A DNA stretch of 35,867 bases from IMG/VR virus record IMGVR_UViG_3300044951_001004, positions 1 through 35,867 of that record. One strand, given 5' to 3'. The notes under the pieces are model-generated. The model saw only the letters and a program-made list of their open reading frames with translations. It ran no database searches and was not told the origin of the DNA. Shown piece by piece: positions 23,612 through 33,500 of the stretch. A program made the position numbers and the translations under genes. This DNA is from a virus. Numbering within the stretch: the first letter of the stretch is position 1; every line of letters starts with the position of its first letter.

Positions 23612-24829
23612 ATGCCAGACACATCCATAACTTACAACGTTGACCAAGACAGAGTTCGTTGGCCGGGGTCCGGTTCAGCAATCGTAACGGGAAGTACTCC
23701 ATTTGGATTTTTTGAACTCGACCCGGTGTTTAAAACAGACGCACCGGCAGCGGCCCGCTGGGCGGCTACCCGACTTGGGTACCCAATTACCGACATAGAA
23801 ATGATTGATTCCAATTTTTATGCATGCTTCGAAGAAGCAATATTCGAATATAGTGCACAGGTGAATCAGTTTAACATTCGAAATAATATTGGGGTTTTGC
23901 AAGGAACTTCTGTAAGCACAAACATCACACAGACTAATGTTGTTGGTAGCGGTCTTCCATATATAATAAAGCTTGCACAAGGATACGGCACGGAGTTTGG
24001 CGTTGGTGGAACTGTTGACTGGAAAAAAGGAAGCATAAATATATCAGCCGGAACCCAGTCCTACGATTTACAATCTTTGTGGGGAGATGTCAGCGAGAGT
24101 TACAACCGCATAGAAATTCGTAGAATATTTCATGATATGCCACCAGCAGCGGCACGCATATACGACCCATTCAGCATGACTGGTATGAGTTACAGCAATG
24201 TATTGAATGAAATGGGATTCGCGGGATATTCCCCAGCCACTCAATTTTTGATGACTCCAATATTCGAAGATTTGCTTCGTATGCAAGCTATCGAATTTAA
24301 TGACATGGTAAGAAAGTCGGGATACGGATTTGAGTTGGTCAACAACAAAATAAAAATTTTCCCAATCCCAACATATTCGATGAAACTATATTTCCAATAT
24401 TTGATTGGGGCCGAGAGAGATGCTCAAGGCATATCTCCGTCCGGTTCATATTACAATGCATCTGGATCGGCTGTGTCATCGACCGTGATTGGAGATTATA
24501 GTAATGTTCCGTACAATGTAATACCGTATGCAAGTATTAATTCCGTGGGTCGCCAATGGATTCGCAAATATTTTCTCGCTCTGTGTAAAGAAGTGTTGGG
24601 AAGTATCCGCCAGAAATATCAAACTATTCCAATTCCCGGCGCAGAAGTTACCTTGGACGGCGGAGAATTACGCCAAGAAGCGGCGGCAGAAAAAACCGAC
24701 TTGATGACACAATTGAGAGAAAATCTCGAAGCGACCAGTCGTAAGGCACAACTCGAAATTCGCGCCGCCGAGGCTCAACAATTGCAAGACACATTGCGCA
24801 TGGTCCCACTTGGAATTTATATAGGATGA
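23612..24829 (+). CDS. Neck/head-completion structural protein (gp13-like, tentative)
   Basis: I chose ATG 23612 (MPDTSITYNVDQDRV); an ATG at 23594 would overlap the promoter element. 405 residues. Blocks such as APAAARWAATRLGYPITDIEM, FYACFEEAIFEYSAQVNQFN and, near the C-terminus, LCKEVLGSIRQKYQTIPIPG followed by VTLDGGELRQEAAAEK look like head-to-tail connector proteins of marine T4-like phages. T4 gp13 is 309 residues. The downstream gp14-like and gp15-like genes support the neck assignment. The family match is from pattern memory, so gp13 is tentative. It overlaps the endonuclease gene by 4 nt. Confidence 0.65.
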   Translation: MPDTSITYNVDQDRVRWPGSGSAIVTGSTPFGFFELDPVFKTDAPAAARWAATRLGYPITDIEMIDSNFYACFEEAIFEYSAQVNQFNIRNNIGVLQGTSVSTNITQTNVVGSGLPYIIKLAQGYGTEFGVGGTVDWKKGSINISAGTQSYDLQSLWGDVSESYNRIEIRRIFHDMPPAAARIYDPFSMTGMSYSNVLNEMGFAGYSPATQFLMTPIFEDLLRMQAIEFNDMVRKSGYGFELVNNKIKIFPIPTYSMKLYFQYLIGAERDAQGISPSGSYYNASGSAVSSTVIGDYSNVPYNVIPYASINSVGRQWIRKYFLALCKEVLGSIRQKYQTIPIPGAEVTLDGGELRQEAAAEKTDLMTQLRENLEATSRKAQLEIRAAEAQQLQDTLRMVPLGIYIG

Positions 24830-25233
24830 GACCATTTTCATTATTAAACCAAGTGCTGACGAAGAACGAAATCAAGCTACTAGGATTCGTTGGCATAAAA
24901 AAGACTCTCAATCCGAGAGATAAATTTACTTCACTTGAACGTAAATATTACGACATGTTGAACGAATTGGGTGTATGTTTTATTACGCAATATCCAATGG
25001 GAGGAAGATATTATGACGCATTTCTTCCGGACCAAAATATTTTGTTTGAATTTGATGGAACATTTTGGCATCCGTTAAATGAGGAAGATTGTAAATATCC
25101 ATTCCAACGAGAAAGTATGAAAGTGGATAAATTGAAAACTAATATGGCCAAGCAGAGTGGCATAAAAATAATAAGAATTAGAGAAGAATCTCCAATAACA
25201 ACCGACCAAATGAGGAAACTAATATGGGATTAA
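24826..25233 (+). CDS. Vsr/PD-(D/E)XK-like endonuclease embedded in the neck operon
   Basis: 135 residues. E38 lies in a helix (SLERKYYDMLNELG), RYYDAFLPDQNILFEFDGTFWH (61-82) supplies D64, E75, D77 and H82, and KTNMAKQSGIKIIRIREE (about 104-121) forms the last strand. This layout (Glu helix, D-x-F strand, F-E-F-D-G strand, H) is that of very-short-patch-repair-like and DUF559-type nucleases, often found as free-standing phage endonucleases. It overlaps the upstream gene by 4 nt and the downstream gene by 10 nt, so it is well integrated, not a recent insertion into a gap. It could be a homing nuclease or a DNA-processing enzyme. Confidence 0.75.
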   Translation: MRPFSLLNQVLTKNEIKLLGFVGIKKTLNPRDKFTSLERKYYDMLNELGVCFITQYPMGGRYYDAFLPDQNILFEFDGTFWHPLNEEDCKYPFQRESMKVDKLKTNMAKQSGIKIIRIREESPITTDQMRKLIWD

Positions 25234-25697
25234 GAGGACGTTACTTTTCGCAACGAGATTTAAATTTGGTTGGGCAATTCAATGCCGAGCTAATGGGGGA
25301 TATTATCGAAAACTTGGTCCAGATATTTAAAATCTCCCCAAACGAGACTGCCACGAACATATATGGAGAAACTTCTCAGGCCACCGGCAAATGGTATATG
25401 CCGTCGGTTCAAGTTTCTTCATTGATAGAACGTGCAGACATGGAAGCCGAATATGACGATTTCGGACCAAGTCGTTCACAGAATCATATATTTAAATTGC
25501 GAGAGAAAATGCTCCGCCAATTGGAATTTTATCCGGAAATTGGAGATATGATATTCTGGAATGATAGATATTACGAAATAGATAATGTTGTACAAGAACA
25601 ACTTCTGGGTGGACAAGCTGATAAGAGTCACTCTATCGTGTGCAACACTCACTATACCAAGTATACCTCTCTAAACATAATTGAGAGGAACGACTAA
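25224..25697 (+). CDS. Neck protein (gp14-like, tentative)
   Basis: 157 residues, starting MGLRGRYFSQRDLNLVGQFN. ELMGDIIENLVQIFKISPNET and NIYGETS are followed by a beta-rich part with YPEIGDMIFWNDRYYEIDNV, a pattern typical of head-tail connector proteins that measure and seal the neck. T4 gp14 is longer (256 residues). Assignment rests on position between gp13-like and gp15-like genes and on partial resemblance. The start overlaps the nuclease gene by 10 nt. Confidence 0.6.
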   Translation: MGLRGRYFSQRDLNLVGQFNAELMGDIIENLVQIFKISPNETATNIYGETSQATGKWYMPSVQVSSLIERADMEAEYDDFGPSRSQNHIFKLREKMLRQLEFYPEIGDMIFWNDRYYEIDNVVQEQLLGGQADKSHSIVCNTHYTKYTSLNIIERND

Positions 25698-25700
25698 CTT

Positions 25701-26111
25701 ATGATAAAATTAAAATCCATCGTCGAGCAAATAAAAAATGAGAATATCGACGCATTTAATCAAGACCTTAAATCTCAGATGAAAGGTATGATTAATAAAA
25801 TTAAACATAGCGATTATGCGGCTGGCGATGAAATTTTTACTGTAACCGGTGCCCCCGTGACGTTTGTATCGGACAGTATACCGGATAGAAAAACCGGAGA
25901 ACAACGGGCAATAGTAAAAGACCGGGATGGCGCAACATATGGTATATATTTAAAAAGTCTTACACCAGAACAACCAAGTAAAGAAACAGCTCTCGGCTTT
26001 ATGGCGGGCAAATATAAAAAATATGAAGAGTTCGTAGATGCTGCTGCAAGGCGTGGATATGATGAAAGCGATGGACTGCAACAAATTTGGGATCAAATAA
26101 ACAACAAATAA
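25701..26111 (+). CDS. Unknown small protein with capsid-targeting-like N-terminus (136 aa)
   Basis: The start MIKLKSIVEQIKNENIDAFN is like that of the lysozyme (MIKLKDLLRES). The best protease-type site is I-V-E9. The body has a small beta-rich segment (GDEIFTVTGAPVTFVSD; RAIVKDRDGATYGIYLKSL), consistent with an SH3-like fold, and a helical end. It sits between neck and tail-completion genes with 3-bp spacing on either side. Function unknown. Confidence 0.66.
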   Translation: MIKLKSIVEQIKNENIDAFNQDLKSQMKGMINKIKHSDYAAGDEIFTVTGAPVTFVSDSIPDRKTGEQRAIVKDRDGATYGIYLKSLTPEQPSKETALGFMAGKYKKYEEFVDAAARRGYDESDGLQQIWDQINNK

Positions 26112-26114
26112 TTT

Positions 26115-27458
26115 ATGGCATGGCGTGGCCCAACAAATACTCCGGCTAACAACCCGGCACCAAACAACATAAATCATTCCACTGAAATGTCTGGGATGAA
26201 GGTGTCGGAGAATCGTGCGATGAATGTCCGGCGAGACAAAGACACGGAGAAAGATTTCTCGGTAAATTTAATAGATATTGACGGCGCAATATTTACTTAC
26301 CTAGATACAGTAATAAGTCCGACTATAATCGATTCCGGCAGACAGGTTAAGGTGCCAATAAGCTACGCATCGGAGGAACGTTGGAAATCAATAAGAAAAG
26401 ATGGTGTAATTAGAGATAAGAACGGAAAAATACAATGTCCGGCAATTGCATACAGGCGCACCACGATGCAAAGAAATGATGGATTGATTACATTCAATCG
26501 TTATTTACAATACCCAGTGGAGAAAAAGTTTTCGGAAAAAAATCAATATGATAAGTTTTCTGCTATGTCTGGGTTTTCTCCCGTGAAAGAGTTATATTCC
26601 GTTGCAATGCCAGACCATGTTATTATAAATTATGATTACATCGTGTGGACGGATTTGGTAGAACAAGGAAATGAAATAATTCAAGCTATTAATTTTTCAA
26701 CCGAAGACTATTGGGGAGACAAGAAGAGATTCAAGTTTAGAACTTCTATATCCGACTATAATTTTGAAACCTCGTTGGAAGCCGGACAGGACCGCGTAGT
26801 AAAAACGACATTTAGTATGATGGTATATGCATATCTATTGCCAAATAGATATGAAAATTATAAGTCCGTTGTTCAGAAGGCATTCACTCCTCGTAAAATC
26901 GTATTTGGAACAGAGGCATCTAACATATCCGCCGCCCCGGATAAAGCCGCGAAACCGGACTTATTCTCAGTCAGTACTATGGATATCCAATCTCCCAGAA
27001 ATGGTACCCCCATTGGGATATCTCCAAACTCAAACCACGCATTTGTGTCGGATTATTCAGCATATGCAAACTCCGCTGCAACGGCCAGTTATCTTAACGC
27101 GTCCGGTTCCGTTACATACGGGTCAATCAGTATTAGTAATGCGGGTGCTACGGGTTCATTCAATACAAACGTAGCGTTGAATGTATCTGCCTCTGGTTAT
27201 ATAGATAGCGTCCCTATTTCTTCTGGAAATGCCGGGAAGTGGCTTATCAGTATCAACGATGGTGGTGCGAATTTTAAAACGAGCGAAATGGTCGCAACTT
27301 GGAATAACACTTATATTAAATATTATAACACAGAAGTAAGCCAAATCGGCTCAGTTCCTGTATTTTTATCCGCAGACAACACTGGTGGTAATATTAATAT
27401 ACTAGCAAATCCGATAGCGGGCAATTGGACTATTAAACTTATAAGGATGATGGTTTAA
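26115..27458 (+). CDS. 15: Tail sheath stabiliser/completion protein (T4 gp15-like) with fibre-like C-terminal extension
   Basis: Residues about 45-270 resemble T4 gp15: GRQVKVPISYASEERW corresponds to its RVPITYASKEHF, and the block PVKELYSVAMPDHVIINYDY then IVWTDLVEQGNEIIQAI parallels its KMIYELSIFTRYEDDMFQIV region. gp15 caps the tail tube and sheath and joins tail to head. T4 gp15 has 272 residues; this protein has 447. The extra ~150 C-terminal residues (from about 300) are Ser/Ala/Gly-rich with strand-turn repeats (SAYANSAATASYLNASGSVT) like the fibre protein encoded next. No sheath (gp18) or tube (gp19) gene follows. Confidence 0.82.
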   Translation: MAWRGPTNTPANNPAPNNINHSTEMSGMKVSENRAMNVRRDKDTEKDFSVNLIDIDGAIFTYLDTVISPTIIDSGRQVKVPISYASEERWKSIRKDGVIRDKNGKIQCPAIAYRRTTMQRNDGLITFNRYLQYPVEKKFSEKNQYDKFSAMSGFSPVKELYSVAMPDHVIINYDYIVWTDLVEQGNEIIQAINFSTEDYWGDKKRFKFRTSISDYNFETSLEAGQDRVVKTTFSMMVYAYLLPNRYENYKSVVQKAFTPRKIVFGTEASNISAAPDKAAKPDLFSVSTMDIQSPRNGTPIGISPNSNHAFVSDYSAYANSAATASYLNASGSVTYGSISISNAGATGSFNTNVALNVSASGYIDSVPISSGNAGKWLISINDGGANFKTSEMVATWNNTYIKYYNTEVSQIGSVPVFLSADNTGGNINILANPIAGNWTIKLIRMMV

Positions 27459-27545
27459 TTTGACAACGCACGAATTTTGGCCAAAAACATATCAGACAAA
27501 AACGCTACGCTTTTTCGATATAAAAACAATTTTAGGATGGGGCGG

Positions 27546-27555
27546 TATATTTATA
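27546..27555 (+). promoter_or_regulatory. Candidate late promoter TATATTTATA before the giant fibre gene
   Basis: Exact copy of the element ending 17 bp before the ATG at 27573. The 114-bp gap also contains the 12-bp palindrome TTTTGGCCAAAA (27475-27486) and no clear terminator. Confidence 0.5.
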
Positions 27556-27572
27556 TAATATAATAAACATCC

Positions 27573-30500
27573 ATGAGTAACGAACTAATCGTCAGAAATG
27601 GCCTGATAGTAGAAGGCGACGGAAATATATCCGGAGATTTGAACGTGTCCGGTAATTTGGTTGTTATAGGAACCGCACAATTAACCGCGAGTTTTGCCAT
27701 ATCATCTTCATACGCAGAAACCGCGTCGTATGCTATTACATATTCCGGAACAAGTGGAACCTCCGGCACCAACGGCACGAGCGGAACGAATGGAACGTCC
27801 GGAACCAACGGTTCAAGTGGAACCTCGGGTACCGACGGAACGAGCGGAACAAGCGGAACCTCCGGCACGAATGGAACTTCTGGAACGAATGGCTCAAGTG
27901 GAACCTCGGGTACAAATGGAACGAGCGGAACCAATGGTTCGAGTGGAACGTCGGGGACGAACGGTTCGAGTGGAACCTCGGGTACAAATGGAACAAGCGG
28001 AACCAATGGTTCGAGTGGAACCTCGGGTACCGACGGAACGAGCGGAACAAGCGGAACCTCCGGCACGAATGGAACTTCTGGAACGAATGGCTCAAGTGGA
28101 ACCTCGGGTACGAATGGAACAAGCGGAACCAATGGTTCGAGTGGAACGTCGGGGACGAACGGTTCAAGCGGAACCTCGGGTACCGACGGAACAAGCGGAA
28201 CCTCCGGCACGAATGGAACTTCTGGAACGAATGGCTCAAGTGGAACCTCGGGTACAAATGGAACGAGCGGAACCAATGGTTCGAGTGGAACGTCGGGGAC
28301 GAACGGTTCAAGCGGAACTTCTGGTACAAATGGAACAAGCGGAACCAATGGTTCGAGTGGAACCTCGGGTACCGACGGAACGAGCGGAACAAGCGGAACC
28401 TCCGGCACGAATGGAACTTCTGGAACGAATGGCTCAAGTGGAACCTCGGGTACAAATGGAACGAGCGGAACCAATGGTTCGAGTGGAACGTCGGGGACGA
28501 ACGGTTCGAGCGGAACCTCGGGTACAAATGGAACAAGCGGAACCAATGGTTCGAGTGGAACGTCGGGGACGAACGGTTCAAGTGGAACCTCGGGTACCGA
28601 CGGAACAAGCGGCACAAGTGGAACCAACGGTTCAAGCGGAACCTCGGGAACTGACGGAACAAGTGGCACAAGCGGCACAAGTGGAACCAACGGTTCAAGC
28701 GGAACCTCGGGTACGAACGGTACGTCTGGCACGAATGGAACTTCTGGAACGAATGGCTCAAGTGGAACCTCGGGTACGAATGGAACTTCTGGAACCAGCG
28801 GAACCTCGGGTACGAGTGGCACAAGCGGAACCTCGGGTACGAACGGTACGTCTGGCACGAATGGAACTTCTGGCACGAATGGCTCAAGTGGAACCTCGGG
28901 TACGAATGGAACTTCCGGCACAAGCGGAGTGACCCCGGTAAATGTAGTTACCAGCAGCGCACAGTTGAGCAACGGGGGAGGACTCGCGTTTACGTCAATA
29001 AATAATGTAACATTCGGACAAGTTACCGCGTCGTCTATTACAGTCACAAATTTGAATGTCGTCACAGTCACGGCGTCGACAGTATATGCATCTGGGTCTA
29101 ACAAGTTTGGAAATAATATTTCAAATACACACCAATTTACAGGTAGTGTGGACATCACAGGGTCACTTGTTGTATTTGGTCCAATTTCCAGCAATCAAAC
29201 CGCGGAAATCACCGCAAGTTGGGCAAATAATTCAATATATTCCTTCGATGCTACATCCGCGTCTTATTCCGTATATGCCAATTCTACAAACTACGCTGTC
29301 ACGGCATCTTTCTTGGAGGGTCTGGATATTTCCGTCTTTGCCACCACTGCGTCCAATAATTTCATAGGAGATCAACATATAACAGGTTCATTTTCTGTGT
29401 CTGGTTCGACGATACAAGTGGGTAATAACACATTACTCGGAGATACAACATTGAGCGGAAGCTTAAATATTTCCGGTTCAACAATTCAGGTTGGTAATAA
29501 TACATTGTTTGGCAATACAGTATTAACTGGTAGTATATTAATATCCGGTTCTAATTCTCCATCAAATCCAACCATTAAAGCGTTTGGTGCATTTGATATT
29601 GATGGATATATAAAATTTAGTCCAGTCGATGCGGATGTAGATAATTCCGTTTCTGCTTCTTATATTTATGTGTCTGGGTCTACAAATGATTTGTATTTTA
29701 CTCAGAATGGTCAAGGATATGCAAACACTACTCGTCTTCGTTGGCTGGAAGGTAATCTTTACACAGGATTATTGAATGGCGGTTTGATTGTAACACAATC
29801 ATCAACTGTGTATCAAGTAACAAGCGGCAGCGGAATTATTGTTAGTCTAAATGCTTCGCTAACAGACAATCCATTTCCAATCATTCAATACTTGAATTGG
29901 CCAACTGTGAGTGCAAGTATTGCTCCATTAAGTGCATCGTACGATCAAAGTTTCATTGCAATTAATTCCAGCGGGCAAATTTTTGCACAAGGAACTCCAT
30001 TTTTTAACGGAGAATATAATACGCTGATACCAATCGGGATAGTAGTTCACCAAAATCGTACAAGTATAGGTGCCGTTCAAACATTTCCAAGTGTTGCTTA
30101 TGGATTTAAACAACGCAGCAATGATTTTATTAGAGCATTTGGTTCATTAAAATTGAGCGGCTTAAACACATATGTTAGCGGTTCAAGTACAGGAAGTTTG
30201 ATTATTGCAAGTGGAACTGCTTATGCAGATGGTAGAAATTATTCCGTCGATCCAAACAGTCCAAGTTACGTTGTTGATTCGGGTACCACAATATCAAAAA
30301 TTTATAGATATCGTCAAAGTGGATCGGCGTGGGCATATGATACAAATGCAGGACTTGGATATTTAACAATAGATCCTACACGTTACAGCAACAATGGAGT
30401 ATTGACTGCTGTACCGGGTACTGGTATAAATCGTCAATGGACAATTCAAAGAGTTTATTGGTTTCCCGGCGGAGCAACAAAAGGCATATATGTTTATTAT

Positions 30501-33500
30501 GGAAATACAACATATCCTACAAAATTGGACGCTATTGCAAACATTGCATTTGAATCTTTTATTGAAGCTCCAAACACAGCAGCAAGTGCAATACTTTCTT
30601 CGTATCTAATTCTTAGAAATGATGCAAATTTCACAAATGCCAACTCATACGCAATTCAACAGGGCGGATTGTTTAGAAACGTTGGTGGTGCTGGTGGCGG
30701 CGGCTCTTCTATCACCCAGACATTGAGCGGATTGAGTGATGTAAATATATCTGGTCCAACTGATGGACAAGTTTTGATGTATGATGGAGTTGCATTGCAT
30801 TGGCAAAATAGTTCTTATATCAGTGCCAGTATCAGCGGAAATGCAAGTACGGCCACAACCGCCTCATATTCTTCAACTTCTTCTTTTGCTACCATATCAA
30901 CATCAGCTTCTATTTCAAATACTTCATCATATGTTGATATTTCCAAATTGGGCGACGTTGTAATTTCAGGGTCATTTACGGTGTCTGGTAGCTCGACATT
31001 TCCTAGTCTGAACATAGACACCACAGCAAGCCAGAGCAATTCTATAGGAAAATTGGTATGGGATGATGAATATCAAACAATTTCTGTTGGTATGACCGGG
31101 TCTTCCGTTCTAAAGCTGGGTCAGACAAATTATATTTGGACGGAGAATGTCTCCGGTATAACTATACCAAACGGCGCAGTCGTAAAAATAAAAGGCGTGA
31201 GCAGTCATGGAAATCCATTAGGTGAATTGGCTATAGCATCGGCTCACATAGGAAATCGTGCGGATTATGATTCCGAAATTTATGGAATATCTATTCAAAA
31301 TATAGAAAATAATGAATTTGGATATGTCACTGCATTTGGTGTCGTCGAAAATTTAAATACTAATGGATATCCGGACGGGGCTATGGTTTATTTATCGAGT
31401 ACCACGCCCGGGGAGTACACAGACATAAGACCGACGGCTCCGTATGATATAGTTAGAATAGGAATGGTTTTGCGAAGTGACAGCGTGGCAGGAAAAATCC
31501 TCGTCAGCCCGGTTTCTCCTGTGCATCTTGATGATATATCGGGGTTTTATGATTCTGCGTCGCTTGTTCCCGGCCAAGTTTGGATGGTAAATTCAACCGC
31601 GACCGGATACGAGAGAAGCAATAGTTTCACTGGTAGCTTATTCGGCACGGCATCGTATGCATTAAGTTATTCCGGTACCAGTGGAACATCTGGTACGAAC
31701 GGCACTTCCGGTACGAATGGAACAAGCGGCACCAATGGTTCAAGCGGAACGTCGGGTACAAATGGAACGAGTGGTACAAGCGGAACCAACGGTTCGAGTG
31801 GAACTTCTGGGACAAATGGAACGAGTGGCACGAACGGGTCGTCCGGAACTTCCGGCACCAACGGAACAAGCGGCACCAATGGTTCAAGTGGAACGTCAGG
31901 TACGAACGGTTCGAGCGGAACCTCTGGCACCAATGGAACGAGCGGCACCAACGGTTCAAGTGGAACGTCGGGTACCAACGGAACAAGCGGCACGAACGGT
32001 TCGTCCGGTACATCCGGAACAAACGGGTCGTCCGGAACTTCCGGCACCAACGGAACAAGCGGCACCAATGGTTCAAGTGGAACGTCAGGTACGAACGGTT
32101 CGAGCGGAACCTCTGGCACTGATGGAACAAGTGGAACCAACGGTTCGAGTGGAACTTCTGGGACAAATGGAACGAGTGGCACCAATGGTTCAAGTGGAAC
32201 GTCGGGAACGAACGGTTCGTCCGGTACATCCGGAACAAACGGGTCGTCCGGAACTTCGGGCACCAACGGAACGTCGGGTACGAACGGTTCGAGCGGAACC
32301 TCTGGCACTGACGGAACAAGTGGTACAAGCGGAACCAACGGTTCGAGCGGAACTTCTGGCACCAATGGAACGAGCGGCACCAATGGTTCAAGTGGAACGT
32401 CAGGTACGAACGGAACAAGCGGCACGAACGGTTCGTCCGGTACATCCGGAACAAACGGTTCGAGCGGAACTTCTGGCACCAATGGAACGAGCGGCACCAA
32501 TGGTTCAAGTGGAACGTCAGGTACGAACGGAACAAGCGGCACGAACGGTTCGTCCGGTACATCCGGAACAAACGGGTCGTCCGGAACTTCGGGCACCAAC
32601 GGAACGAGCGGCACCAATGGTTCAAGTGGAACGTCGGGAACTGACGGAACAAGTGGTACAAGCGGAACCAACGGTTCGAGCGGAACTTCTGGCACCAATG
32701 GAACGAGCGGCACCAATGGTTCAAGTGGAACGTCAGGTACGAACGGAACAAGCGGCACGAACGGTTCGTCCGGTACATCTGGAACAAACGGGTCGTCCGG
32801 AACTTCGGGCACCAACGGAACGAGCGGCACCAATGGTTCAAGTGGAACGTCGGGAACGAGTGGCTCAAGCGGAACCTCTGGCACCGACGGAACAAGTGGT
32901 ACAAGCGGAACCAACGGTTCGAGTGGAACTTCGGGGACAAATGGAACAAGCGGCACGAACGGAACGAGTGGCACGAACGGTTCTTCCGGTACATCCGGAA
33001 CAAACGGGTCGTCCGGAACTTCTGGCACCGACGGAACAAGTGGTACCAATGGTTCAAGTGGAACGTCAGGTACGAACGGTTCAAGCGGAACGGCGGGATC
33101 AAGTGGCACAAGCGGTGCTGGCACAATATCCGGCGGCACTGCAAATTATGTAACAAAGTTTAGCGATGCAACAACGCTGACAACTGGTTCATTGTTTGAT
33201 AGTGGAAGTAATGTTGGTATTGGAACAAGTACTCCAAAAACTACTCTTGAAATATTCAAGAACACGGCATCTGGTAAAAATATACTGCACGTGTATAATA
33301 ACTCAGCGGGCGCGAACTCCACGGTTGGTATTGGATGGTCTGAAAATGATGCAACTAACGGAAATTACGTCAGTTATCTTTACACTGTTCGTACTCCTAC
33401 AAATGAAGTAAGACTTGATGCGGATACCAATAAGCGGTTTGTTATCAGAACTGGTACTGGCGGCGCGGCTCCAAGCGAAAGAATGACAGTATTGTCAACT

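Noticed and set aside
27475-27486. 12-bp palindrome TTTTGGCCAAAA before the giant fibre
   Set aside because: No loop, T-run or second copy; short palindromes of this kind occur by chance. Mentioned only within the promoter entry.
27551-29194. Long minus-strand open frame (547 codons, VPEVPLEPF repeats) and other open frames over the repeats
   Set aside because: The Gly-Thr-Ser/Asn coding repeat contains no stop codons in several frames on both strands, so these frames are by-products of the 9-bp repeat. The plus-strand frame from 27573 continues as normal fibre sequence outside the repeats.
31627-33156. Long open frames on both strands over the second repeat block
   Set aside because: Same artefact as above; their products are Arg/Pro-rich low-complexity strings that start and end near the repeat borders.
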